Below are positions 36,301 to 44,104 of a stretch of DNA of 64,000 nucleotides, one piece after another; the first letter of the stretch is position 1; each line of letters starts with the position of its first letter. A program made the translations under genes and the position numbers. Below the pieces are notes generated by a model. It did not search any database and had not been told where the DNA came from. It saw only the letters and a program-made list of their open reading frames with translations. The DNA is taken from positions 1 to 64,000 of the forward strand of contig NZ_AUKI01000017.1 in the NCBI RefSeq assembly GCF_000424665.1, in the 5' to 3' direction. Source of the DNA: Salinimicrobium terrae DSM 17865. GTDB taxonomy: Bacteria; Bacteroidota; Bacteroidia; Flavobacteriales; Flavobacteriaceae.

Positions 36301-37088
36301 CAGAATGGGATAACGAGGGAAAAATTTGGCTGGCCGACTATAATAATGGTTTGATCGTCAAAAACAAGGATGGAAAAGAGGTCTCTTTCTCCCCTTTAAC
36401 TCATGTAAGCATAAAGGGTCAGGAATTCAGCCTGAGGCCAGTCAACGGCATTGGAGTTGACCTCGACGGAAATATTCTCGTAGGCAGAAACCGTCATCTC
36501 CTTAAGATCGACGCCAAAACTGGAAAAGGCATTGCTGCCTGGGAAGTTCCCGAAGGAGAAAGAGCCATTACTGCTCCCCGGGCATCAGCATCGGGAGAAA
36601 TTTATGCCATGTCACTATTTGGGGATGATCCAAATTATGTGCTCAAGCAGAGCACAGAAGATCCTTCTTCCTTTGAACTGGTAAGAACCCTGGATCTTAA
36701 CGATCGCATTCTTTCCCGGACTTTTGATATGACAAGGGATGGAAAAATACTTTATTTCCCCGATCCGGGAAGTCCGGTAATCCAAAAATATACTTCAGAT
36801 GACGGAATTCGTTATCAGCGGGAAAAGGATATCAGCAGTACAGCATCCGGTTCCAGCGCCATCCAGGTAATGGAAGACGGCCGGCTCTTTGCTGCAGTGC
36901 GGGCAAGTGGCATCTCCCCTTCAACCTTTCATTTTCGGGATGAAAACGAGCAGAGAATGTGGACTGTAGAACTTCCGGAAGTTAATGGTGCAGAACCCCG
37001 GGGAATCGGCGTTTCTCCCGATGGTAAGACGCTCATCTTTGGAAGCTGGGATAAAGGAGGAGGATTTTATATATACAAAATGGAGTAA
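33309..37088 (+). CDS. multidomain phosphodiester glycosidase/phosphoesterase
   Basis: A 1259-residue exported protein (signal ending SFAQ). Residues about 50-290 are an NAGPA (DUF2233) phosphodiester glycosidase domain with ILSINGGYFA, AVGGGPVLL, RHPRTAIGYD and LNLDGGGSSAM. About 298-430 is a golvesin-like beta domain, 443-700 a metallophosphoesterase (VISDLNSG, VVSGGDMVAG, TLGNHDGP, LGHMPLYS, SGHQHAFY). Further on are a CHRD domain (ASGTFNPV to RAQLYPKN), an FN3-like segment and a C-terminal NHL/propeller-like region. NAGPA releases GlcNAc from GlcNAc-1-P-6-sugar diesters, a bond type related to wall polymer linkages. Confidence 0.85.
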   Translation: MYKRVFHLLLFFSLGINWSFAQEINIQWQPREDLNILLPASVQVYDGFGSLVDGEPVRGVYAKIDLADKNLKLRAIGSNTHRETTEETHLRNNGILSINGGYFAATSSVSLLISDGELVASGNAVDVPRGAFGMINGNPEITWTGTSEDNNVLINYETPGAKNGQSYSAAQAVGGGPVLLTNGEINVTAKEEGFGGSHVMRHPRTAIGYDANGNLIMMVIDGRQKASAGVTLPELAFLMQTAGAKEALNLDGGGSSAMIAASEVVNIPTDIPGGNRNSLRNNASALVLSEYIPSEGKEVVYYDTSDDNYKEYGLWKNSNSVNYYGDTPSRSTSAGQFYNRAIYKFKDLPQKNYQVAAWWAVNDDQNTSKAAYVVHRYKSSDTIYVDQSNLHTDGKWNILGNFNVGPRDSLEILGGGQDGNLVTDAIRLVPTQNSPQLPVRGDVRIAVISDLNSGLGAAKYEWQVDSIIKRIPRLWKPDLVVSGGDMVAGMGIDDTLTLQKMWAGFDEHIATPLKNANIPFAFTLGNHDGPRSYELERKMTAQYWNENLPDLNFVDSTHFPHYYSFVQDGIFFVSWDASSSEITSENLKWMEEQFRTPEAKNADYRFVLGHMPLYSVAQERDSRGNVLQEPEKLRKLLEQNNVHTYISGHQHAFYPGKRGYLKLLNTGAAGSGPRGWLTLEDPPVNTVTIMDIFKDKDSIAYTTYEIKTKDAGDMKLFDESRLPSSVFGVNGHILRQDIPVITEASGTFNPVNDKEKGSGTLKAEIKDGKLIFKGKLGELSGKPLDAGLYKGRNTESGEFLTSLNLKSRRRTGTLTGSFTSNRDLKEFLSAGALHVIVRTKAGELRAQLYPKNNRFPPAPNIISHEEKNIYGVRDLQALYELEWEKVNDPDGDFVSYQYELATDRDFKNVIFKELSGRSNSIKLTEEDWFSFLGNASEGQPVTFYHRVTATDGENTTQGPVTALRLIKSTQPLDDFIEVPAPEIKFTGKIHASGAGYGAEWDNEGKIWLADYNNGLIVKNKDGKEVSFSPLTHVSIKGQEFSLRPVNGIGVDLDGNILVGRNRHLLKIDAKTGKGIAAWEVPEGERAITAPRASASGEIYAMSLFGDDPNYVLKQSTEDPSSFELVRTLDLNDRILSRTFDMTRDGKILYFPDPGSPVIQKYTSDDGIRYQREKDISSTASGSSAIQVMEDGRLFAAVRASGISPSTFHFRDENEQRMWTVELPEVNGAEPRGIGVSPDGKTLIFGSWDKGGGFYIYKME

Positions 37089-37117
37089 AGAGTTTTGTTT
37101 ATTGTTTGTAGTTTAAA

Positions 37118-37930
37118 ATGAAAGCTTTATCCCTCACTCTATCTTTTATTTTTCTACTGATCTTCACATCAACTGTCAGGTGTCAGGAGATCCGGGAGGA
37201 CCGTAATATTATAAGGGTGCTTACCTATAACATCCTGCATGGAGCGACTACAAAAAGAGACAATGATCTGGATATAGTAGCTAAAGTAATCAACGATCTT
37301 AAACCCGATCTTGTGGCACTTCAGGAAGTGGATTTAAGAACAAATAGGGCGCAGAAGCGGGATATCAATACAGAACTGGCGCTAAAAACCGGTATGTCTT
37401 CCATTTTCGCCAAAGCAGTGGATTTTGACGGAGGAGAATATGGACAGTCGCTGTTTTCCAGATGGACCTTTCTAAAAACAGGGAAGATCGAGCTGCCCGG
37501 CTCTCCAGACAAAGAGCCGCGGATCGCCGCTACAGCCACCATCATCCTTCCTGCAGGAGATACCATAAGGTTACTTGGTACGCATATGGATCACCTTGAA
37601 AAAAGCCCCGACAGATTAGCCCAGGCAAGAAAGATCAATTCCTTTATAGAAAAAAATACAATTCCTACCATCCTGGCAGGAGATCTGAATGATGTACCGG
37701 GCAGTGAGGCTATCGGGATATTGGAATCCATGTGGATTTCCACTTATGACAAAGTAGCTCCCGAACCCACTTTCCCTTCCAATGCTCCCGAGAAAAAGAT
37801 CGATTACATTATGTTCTACCCTGCAAACCGCTGGAAGATCCTGGAGAAAGAAGTGCTTTGCCACAAGATAGCATCAGATCATTGTGCCTATTTTGTGGTA
37901 CTGGAATTACTGGCTGAGAAACGATTTTAA
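37118..37930 (+). CDS. endonuclease/exonuclease/phosphatase-family hydrolase
   Basis: A 270-residue exported protein (signal up to STVRCQ). The EEP fold is shown by RVLTYNILHGA (Asn), LVALQEVD (Glu), GTHMDHLEKSPDRLAQA, ILAGDLNDVPGS (Asp, Asn), KIDYIMFYP (Asp) and ASDHCAYF (Asp, His). All catalytic positions are present. The family includes nucleases, sphingomyelinases and sugar or inositol phosphatases. As the last gene of the operon it probably cuts a phosphodiester in a wall or lipid fragment, not DNA. This is context inference. Confidence 0.85.
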   Translation: MKALSLTLSFIFLLIFTSTVRCQEIREDRNIIRVLTYNILHGATTKRDNDLDIVAKVINDLKPDLVALQEVDLRTNRAQKRDINTELALKTGMSSIFAKAVDFDGGEYGQSLFSRWTFLKTGKIELPGSPDKEPRIAATATIILPAGDTIRLLGTHMDHLEKSPDRLAQARKINSFIEKNTIPTILAGDLNDVPGSEAIGILESMWISTYDKVAPEPTFPSNAPEKKIDYIMFYPANRWKILEKEVLCHKIASDHCAYFVVLELLAEKRF

Positions 37931-37999
37931 ATTCTTTCTCTAAATTTTAATTTGAAAGATTGGGATAATGTCCTTTTTTATATATATCCTGTACCTCCG

Positions 38000-38115
38000 A
38001 CTAAAGCTAGAGACAAACCATTTTTTGAAGTAATTGGTGATTAATGGGTTTTAAGAATAGTCCGTAGCTTCAGCCGTGGGTTAAGGGACCCATATTCCAT
38101 CGAGCTTTAGCCCAA
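38000..38115. repeat. intergenic inverted repeat (REP-like)
   Basis: In the 246-bp spacer between two convergent genes, CTAAAGCT (38001-38008) and AGCTTTAG (38103-38110) bracket about 95 bp. It resembles decayed intergenic repeats but no second copy is seen in the window. It may act as a terminator region for both operons. Confidence 0.35.
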
Positions 38116-38176
38116 ATCTTCACCACCCCCTTAAAAACAAATGATTTTACTATAAAAAACATATTTTAGACTGGTA

Positions 38177-39094
38177 TTATTTCTTCGGTTTGGGATCAAC
38201 ATAAGTGCCGTATTCACTGGCATTTCCCATTCTCCAGAAATAATTGTACAGAATCTTAGATACGTCTTCCATGACTTCTTCGGCTTCACCACTAACTTTG
38301 TGACTTTCCATAATGGCTACGGCATAAGGGCGCTGCTGCAGATTAACAATAGCCCATTCTACTGAAACTCCGTTAATAAACCCCGGCTTAAAAGCTATAT
38401 CAACATTTTCGGCTATCCCGGCAGCAAGACGGCTGTCCTCTCTATCGGTCATTTTAAGGATGTCAACAATTTCTTTGGAGACATTGGGATTAATAAATTC
38501 ACCTTTGTACAAAAGCTGAAGAATCTTAGCCGCTTCTGCAGGCGTTGCAAGATTCTCCTCTCCTCTCGCAGAAGCCGTAGAATTCATCATTTCCCGCTGT
38601 AGCAATGTTTGTTTCATTCCTAGGCTTTGCAGAGTTTTATTGACTTTTGGAATCCCTACCAGATCAATAAGAGAATTTGTAGCCGAATTATCGCTCAGGG
38701 CAATCATTAAAATTCCGAGATTTTTAATACTTAAAGGTGCAGGATCATCAAGATTTTTAAGGATGCCGGTACCTCCCACTAAGTTGGTCGAATTGACAGG
38801 CAACCGATCTGAAAGAGAATATTTCCCTTCACTGGCCTGCTTAAAAACTTCAATTAAAATTGGAATTTTAATTGAACTGGCCTGCGGAAACTGCACATCG
38901 GGATTCCAGGATATCTTTTCACCGGAAGTGAGATCAACTGCTACCAATCCTGTGATTGCAGGAGAACTTTGAAAAATCTCCTGAAGCTTTTTTTCTGTTT
39001 TCTGCTTCAGCATTTGCGCATTATTTTCCTGGGAGAAAAGAGCTGTAGAAGAGCAAAGGAATAGAATTGCTAAGAAAGGTCTTAATGTATTCAT
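38177..39094 (-). CDS. class A beta-lactamase-like serine hydrolase
   Basis: A 305-residue exported protein (signal MNTLRPFLAILFLCSSTALFSQ). Motifs of the class A fold are SSIK (active Ser and Lys), SDNSATN (SDN loop), GEENLATP and KPGFINGV (KTG-box equivalent). It may be a true penicillinase or a housekeeping D,D-peptidase relative. Sitting at the end of the wall-degrading cluster, it may protect cells or process peptides. A spacer with a terminator separates it from the NlpC/P60 gene upstream. Confidence 0.82.
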   Translation of the reverse strand: MNTLRPFLAILFLCSSTALFSQENNAQMLKQKTEKKLQEIFQSSPAITGLVAVDLTSGEKISWNPDVQFPQASSIKIPILIEVFKQASEGKYSLSDRLPVNSTNLVGGTGILKNLDDPAPLSIKNLGILMIALSDNSATNSLIDLVGIPKVNKTLQSLGMKQTLLQREMMNSTASARGEENLATPAEAAKILQLLYKGEFINPNVSKEIVDILKMTDREDSRLAAGIAENVDIAFKPGFINGVSVEWAIVNLQQRPYAVAIMESHKVSGEAEEVMEDVSKILYNYFWRMGNASEYGTYVDPKPKK

Positions 39095-39170
39095 TGTAAG
39101 TTAAGTTTTAAACTTCAGATCTTCCAGGGATTACCAAGATGAGAGTTAGTGTACTTCGAGGGATTAAATT

Positions 39171-39196
39171 AAAAAGCGGCCGAAAAGCCGCTTTTT
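39171..39196 (-). terminator. terminator after the NlpC/P60 gene
   Basis: AAAAAGCGGC (39171-39180) and GCCGCTTTTT (39187-39196) form a perfect 10-bp stem with a 6-base loop and a T tail on both strands. It follows the NlpC/P60 stop by a few bases. Confidence 0.9.
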
Positions 39197-39201
39197 GAAG
39201 A

Positions 39202-40428
39202 TCATTCTTTGAAGTCTGTATTGCGATCTGTAAAAAGATTGCTTTCTGCCAGCCGGATTATCTTTTCGTCATCGTGACCCAATACTCTTTTGGTTCGCAG
39301 GTACCTGTTATAATTATATTCGTCAAAATCTTCTGCTGCAGTATCCATATTACTTATGTGCACCTCGCCCATGGAATGGATGAACTTATTGTCTCCAATC
39401 CACATCCCTACGTGTATAATACGTTCTGAAGTTGTATCTGTTGCTTTTCTTCCGAAGTATAGCAGATCTCCAGCAGCAAGATTTTCAAAATTCTTTGTAG
39501 AATCAACCACCACTCCGGCTCTTATTTGCTGAGAAGCATCCCGCGGAATCACCATTCCGTTAAGGAAATAGATCGTTTTTGTATAACCGCTGCAATCCAC
39601 TCCTTTTGGAGAAGTACCGCCCCACAAATATGGAAGACCTTTTAGTGTTTTGGATGTTTCAATTAAGGATTCTCCAGTAGGATCAAGAGAGGCAAGCCAC
39701 TGCTCGTATGGCTGCGCTTCCTGTTTTTTAATAAATGCTGATTTATCACTCGGATATTTTACCTCGTAAAATCCTGATTTTTCCCCCACCAGTTCCAGGA
39801 CATTGCCCGCTACAAGATCTGAAACTATTCCGGCTTCAGCGTTCGGCTCTTCATAAGAAGAACCTGCAGTATGAAGATACATTACCTTATCTGTAGCTTT
39901 CCATTGGGCCAGTTCTTCCGGAGTCATTGGGGTGATACCACCATAATCTACCCATGCGAGATAGCCCTCGGGTGTTTGGACATAATACCAGCCACCGTCT
40001 TTCTTGTAAACTTTTAAAGGCATTCCTAAGGTCGCCTGGGTAACAAGTTCGGAAGAATGGGCCGGCTTTGATCGTAGATTAGCCACAGAAATTTTTACCA
40101 CTCCCTCTGTTTTTCCTTCAAGATCGGCAGAAGGAAGAAGAGCAATGCTATCTTTATAAGAGATATTCTGTGCTTCAAGTTTTTGTTTTAAAGAAGAAAC
40201 AGCCTCTGGCATATTAGATTCTCCCTTTAAGACATATACTTCTCCTTCATCATTTGCTTCCACATCAAAAAGAGCAATTCTGGAATCGGGAGCGTATTCA
40301 TCCCTAACTTCTGTAATATATGGGTCTACTTCATTTTCTGCAGAAGTTTCTTCCTTTTCGGTTTTACAGGAGTAAAGAGACACCAAAAGGAGGAGTGCCA
40401 AAAAGGTCAAATTTTTAATTGATTTCAT
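39202..40428 (-). CDS. NlpC/P60 peptidase lipoprotein with SH3 domains (YkfC-like)
   Basis: A 408-residue protein with a lipobox (LLLLVSLYSCKTE). Two bacterial SH3-like domains (KISVANLRSKPAHSSELVTQATLGMPLKVY; SDLVAGNVLELVGEKSG) precede a C40 peptidase with catalytic Cys in GVDCSGYTK and His in RIIHVGMWIG. The layout fits YkfC-type gamma-D-glutamyl-diamino acid endopeptidases, which release L-Ala-D-Glu from stem peptides. The dipeptide epimerase two genes upstream would use that product. Confidence 0.9.
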   Translation of the reverse strand: MKSIKNLTFLALLLLVSLYSCKTEKEETSAENEVDPYITEVRDEYAPDSRIALFDVEANDEGEVYVLKGESNMPEAVSSLKQKLEAQNISYKDSIALLPSADLEGKTEGVVKISVANLRSKPAHSSELVTQATLGMPLKVYKKDGGWYYVQTPEGYLAWVDYGGITPMTPEELAQWKATDKVMYLHTAGSSYEEPNAEAGIVSDLVAGNVLELVGEKSGFYEVKYPSDKSAFIKKQEAQPYEQWLASLDPTGESLIETSKTLKGLPYLWGGTSPKGVDCSGYTKTIYFLNGMVIPRDASQQIRAGVVVDSTKNFENLAAGDLLYFGRKATDTTSERIIHVGMWIGDNKFIHSMGEVHISNMDTAAEDFDEYNYNRYLRTKRVLGHDDEKIIRLAESNLFTDRNTDFKE

Positions 40429-40502
40429 TATTTATCTGTTTAATTCTTAACTAAATATAGGTAATTATTTTTCTTAAATCCTTTCGTAAATGACGGTGTT
40501 TA

Positions 40503-41483
40503 CTAACCCTGCTGTTTAATGATTTTCATCACAGCATCAAGATCTGCATTTTCTATTAACTGCAAATCTTCTTTTTCAAGGCAGGTTAATCCTTTTGTGT
40601 TTTTTATTGCCTGTTCTTCTGTTCTTATCCCCGGAATGACCGTTGATACTTCAGGATAGCTGAGAATATAACTTAGCGCCAGCTCAGTCTTAGTTAAGCC
40701 ATATTTTTCACATAACGGCCATATTTTCGTCACCGCTTCTTTATATGCTTGAATAACTGCAGGAGTTAAACGATTATTTCTATGATCGTTATCTGCAAAT
40801 TCTGCACCGCTATCAAATTTCCCGGTAAGAAGCCCGAATTGCAAAGGCATGCGTGCAATTATTCCATAACCCGCCTCTGATGCTCTTTTAATGAGCGGAA
40901 GGGCTGTTTGATTAAGGATGTTCAAAACAAGCTGAAAACCATCTACAAGCTTATTTTCGATAAGGTATTCTGCTTCAGGAAAAGGTTCGTATGTGTTAAG
41001 GGATATACCCCAGTTTCTTATTTTTCCATGCTTTTGAAGCATTTGCATTGCTCCTATACAATCTTCCTGCTGCAAATGAGTTAGACGTGCCGTGTGCAGC
41101 TGATAATAGTCAATCGCATCCCGGCGGAGTCTTTTTAAACTGGCATCACAGGCTTCTAGGATATGCTGTTTTGAATAATCTACACCAAATTTTCCTTCTC
41201 GTGCTACATTCCCCACTTTAGAGGCCACAATTACATCCTCTCTGTTTCCAAGCATTTTTCCAATTAATTCCTCGGAGTGTCCTAATCCGTAAATATCGGC
41301 TGTATCAAAAAAATTAATTCCCTGGTCCAGGGCCTTAAAAATGGCATTTTGAGAGGTTCTGTCATCTGCCTCTCCCCAGCCAATAGCTGTATCGCCTACC
41401 ATGGCACCACCACCAATGGCCCATGCTCCAAAACCTACTTCGCTGACAAATAGATCTGTTTTTCCAAAACGTCGTAAGTTCAT
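40503..41483 (-). CDS. aldo/keto reductase
   Basis: A 326-residue NADPH-dependent TIM-barrel enzyme: MNLRRFGKTDLFVSEVGFGAWAIGGG, FFDTADIYGLGHSEELIG (catalytic Asp and Tyr), ASKVG (Lys), YYQLHTARL (His) and VIPGIRTEEQ for cofactor binding. It is 5 bp downstream of the epimerase, so it is co-transcribed. A carbonyl or sugar-aldehyde substrate from the wall fragments is possible, but the true substrate is unknown. Confidence 0.9.
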   Translation of the reverse strand: MNLRRFGKTDLFVSEVGFGAWAIGGGAMVGDTAIGWGEADDRTSQNAIFKALDQGINFFDTADIYGLGHSEELIGKMLGNREDVIVASKVGNVAREGKFGVDYSKQHILEACDASLKRLRRDAIDYYQLHTARLTHLQQEDCIGAMQMLQKHGKIRNWGISLNTYEPFPEAEYLIENKLVDGFQLVLNILNQTALPLIKRASEAGYGIIARMPLQFGLLTGKFDSGAEFADNDHRNNRLTPAVIQAYKEAVTKIWPLCEKYGLTKTELALSYILSYPEVSTVIPGIRTEEQAIKNTKGLTCLEKEDLQLIENADLDAVMKIIKQQG

Positions 41484-41488
41484 AGTTA

Positions 41489-42514
41489 TTAATTTTTAAT
41501 TTTAGAGTATAACTCTGCACCGGTCCCATTTCTATCAGGAAAATGTATTTTTTCATCATATACCTTCACCCCATCTGCAATATCATTCTTGATGAGCATA
41601 CCACCGTCCATATCCACGTAATCCAGTAAAGGAAGAAGATGGCCAATTGCCGAAAGTCCTACGGTAGATTCTGTCATACAGCCAACCATAACTTTCATTC
41701 CTAAACTAGTCGCTTCGGCAATCATTCGACGTGCGGGAGTAAGACCTCCGCATTTTGTAAGTTTAATATTCACGCCATGATATAATCCGGCACATTTGGC
41801 TACATCAGCTTCTGTAATGCAGCTTTCATCAGCTATGACCGGAAGAACAGAGTGCTCATATACTTCCGCCATCCCTGCTGTATCTGTAGCCTTAAGAGGT
41901 TGTTCAAGAAATTCAACCCCCAGATCTTTCATTAAAACCGAATAATCGATCGCCTGCCGCGCCGTCCAGGCTCCATTCGCATCAACCCGGAAAACGGCTT
42001 TGCTGTGTTTTCTCAATTCACTTACGATCTCCACGTCTTCGTCGGTACCCAGCTTAATTTTATAAATTGGCCAGGGAAATTCTTTCATTTTCTGAAGCAT
42101 TTTTGAAATAGAATCTATTCCAATCGTGTAGTTCGAAAGCGGAAGGTCCTTTAACTCCAGTCCCCATAATTTATATAAAGGCATACCCATTCTTTTACCA
42201 TGAAAATCATGCATGGCGATATCCAGGGAACACTGAGAGAAAGATTTGTTTTTAAAATGTGGTTTTAGAATTTCCCACATTTCCTCGGGGGTTAAATGCA
42301 GATTTTCGTCAACTATTGGCGCCACGGATTTTATGTCTTTAGCCATTCCCTCCACAGTCACCCCATAATAAGAAGTGGCAGCTGCTTCCCCGTAGCCGGT
42401 GAATTTACCATCGGAGAGTTCTACTATCAATGTTGGCTGTACATCACGGCTAATGTGGCTAATCCTGAAAGTATTTTTGAGTTCGAGGTTGTAGCTGTGA
42501 GTTTTCAGTATCAT
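41489..42514 (-). CDS. L-Ala-D/L-Glu dipeptide epimerase
   Basis: A 341-residue enolase-superfamily enzyme of the muconate-lactonising/dipeptide-epimerase subgroup. General bases and metal ligands are visible: KIKLGTDED (Lys-x-Lys), FRVDANGAW (Asp), EFLEQPL (Glu), VIADESC (Asp) and NIKLTKCGGL (second Lys). The C-terminal DMDGGML is typical of this subgroup. It converts L-Ala-D-Glu from murein stem peptides into L-Ala-L-Glu for digestion. The link to NlpC/P60 supports it. Confidence 0.88.
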   Translation of the reverse strand: MILKTHSYNLELKNTFRISHISRDVQPTLIVELSDGKFTGYGEAAATSYYGVTVEGMAKDIKSVAPIVDENLHLTPEEMWEILKPHFKNKSFSQCSLDIAMHDFHGKRMGMPLYKLWGLELKDLPLSNYTIGIDSISKMLQKMKEFPWPIYKIKLGTDEDVEIVSELRKHSKAVFRVDANGAWTARQAIDYSVLMKDLGVEFLEQPLKATDTAGMAEVYEHSVLPVIADESCITEADVAKCAGLYHGVNIKLTKCGGLTPARRMIAEATSLGMKVMVGCMTESTVGLSAIGHLLPLLDYVDMDGGMLIKNDIADGVKVYDEKIHFPDRNGTGAELYSKIKN

Positions 42515-42637
42515 TCCTGTAAATTTTTATTAGTTGAGACTTCCCTGAATAAAGCCATCATAACTTCTGAAGCATCTATTTTTTCACGGGAAATTTTTAA
42601 TAATATCCTTCAAACCAAATTTAATTCTATTCCTAAT

Positions 42638-44077
42638 TTACACCCCCTTCCTCAATAGAAAAAGACCAAGACAGGTAATAGCAGCATTTACTAAAAGTAT
42701 TTCAAAACCAAATTTATAACCGTTGAACCAAACTGTGGAATTGATATCCAGTAATACCGAAATAAGCGGAGAAGCAATACACACCAGGGGCACGAATTTG
42801 TCCTTAACTTTTACTTTTGACAGTAATCCAAAGGCGAAAAGACCGAGAAGCGGACCATAAGTGAACCCGGCCACTTTAAACACCGAATTCACCACACTAC
42901 TGTCATTGATCTCATTAAAGATCACAATAACACAAAACATAAGAAGTGTAAATCCAATATGTACCATTAAGCGGGTTTTCTTCTGATTTTCCTGTTTTTG
43001 CTTTGGTATGTCCAGAATATCCACGCAAAAGGAAGTGGTTAAGGCCGTCAAAGCGGAATCTGCACTGGAAAAAGCAGCGGCAATAATACCCAACAGAAAG
43101 ACAATCCCGGCGAGAATACCGAAATGATTTAGAGCCAGAAGCGGATAGAGATCGTCTGTACTTCCGGGAATTTCAATCCCCTGATCCATGGCAAATTTAT
43201 AAAGCAATACGCCGAGAGCAAGAAAAAGCATAGTAGAAAAGAAGAAGGTAAGAGAGAACCAGAAAATGTTCTTTTGAGCATCCCTTGTCTTTTCAATTGT
43301 AAGGTTCTTCTGCATCACATTCTGGTCCAGCCCGTTCATAGCGATGGTGATAAAAATACCGGCAAGGAATGTTTTAAAGAAGTTCCGGTCAGACCTCCAG
43401 TCCCAATCAAAAATTCTGGACATATCACTTTCGGCAATAACATTTACCACATCTGGCGCACTTAAGTTCATTTGAGCGGTGATCATGTAGATGCTAATTA
43501 GTACAGCAAGTAAAAGAAAAGTGGTTTGCAGCGTATCTGTCCATACGATGGTTTTGATCCCGCCTCTAAAAGTGTAAAGCCAGATAAGAGCAATTGTAAC
43601 AAACACTGTTACATAAAATGGAATTCCAAAGGCGTCAAAAAAGGCAATTTGGAGTACCAGTGCTGCGAGGAATAACCTGAAGGAAGCTCCAATAGTTTGC
43701 GAAACAAGAAAGAAACCTGAACCTGTGAGGTATGAATTTTGCCCAAATCTGTTCTGTAAATACTGGTAAATAGAAACTAGTTGTAGCTTATAGAATAAAG
43801 GGATCAACACCAGAGCAATAACTGCGTAACCTACCATATTTCCCATTACGAACTGCAAATACGTCCATCCCGAATTCCCAACTTCCCCCGGAACTGAAAT
43901 AAAAGTTACTCCCGACAAAGTGGCCCCCACCATCCCGTAGGCCACAAGGAACCAGGGCGATTGGCGGTTTGCAGTAAAGAAGGTTGAATTATCGGCTTTC
44001 CGGGAGGTAAAGTGACTTATTGCCATCAAAAGGAGGAAATAACCCGCGATAATACCAAAGACCAGTAATGGAGTCAT
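42638..44077 (-). CDS. sodium:solute symporter
   Basis: A 479-residue protein with about 13 membrane helices of the SSS family: NRQSPWFLVAYGMVGATLSGVTFISVPGEVGNSGWTY, YTFRGGIKTIVWTDTLQT and AAFSSADSALTALTTSFCVDIL, the Na+-site signature. It probably imports a sugar or peptide made by the exported hydrolases. It lies 27 bp after the GHL10 gene. The substrate is not readable, but SSS carriers in muropeptide clusters often go with glycan-derived products. Confidence 0.9.
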   Translation of the reverse strand: MTPLLVFGIIAGYFLLLMAISHFTSRKADNSTFFTANRQSPWFLVAYGMVGATLSGVTFISVPGEVGNSGWTYLQFVMGNMVGYAVIALVLIPLFYKLQLVSIYQYLQNRFGQNSYLTGSGFFLVSQTIGASFRLFLAALVLQIAFFDAFGIPFYVTVFVTIALIWLYTFRGGIKTIVWTDTLQTTFLLLAVLISIYMITAQMNLSAPDVVNVIAESDMSRIFDWDWRSDRNFFKTFLAGIFITIAMNGLDQNVMQKNLTIEKTRDAQKNIFWFSLTFFFSTMLFLALGVLLYKFAMDQGIEIPGSTDDLYPLLALNHFGILAGIVFLLGIIAAAFSSADSALTALTTSFCVDILDIPKQKQENQKKTRLMVHIGFTLLMFCVIVIFNEINDSSVVNSVFKVAGFTYGPLLGLFAFGLLSKVKVKDKFVPLVCIASPLISVLLDINSTVWFNGYKFGFEILLVNAAITCLGLFLLRKGV

Positions 44078-44104
44078 AGGTTTAATTTCAGAATTATTGA
44101 GAAA

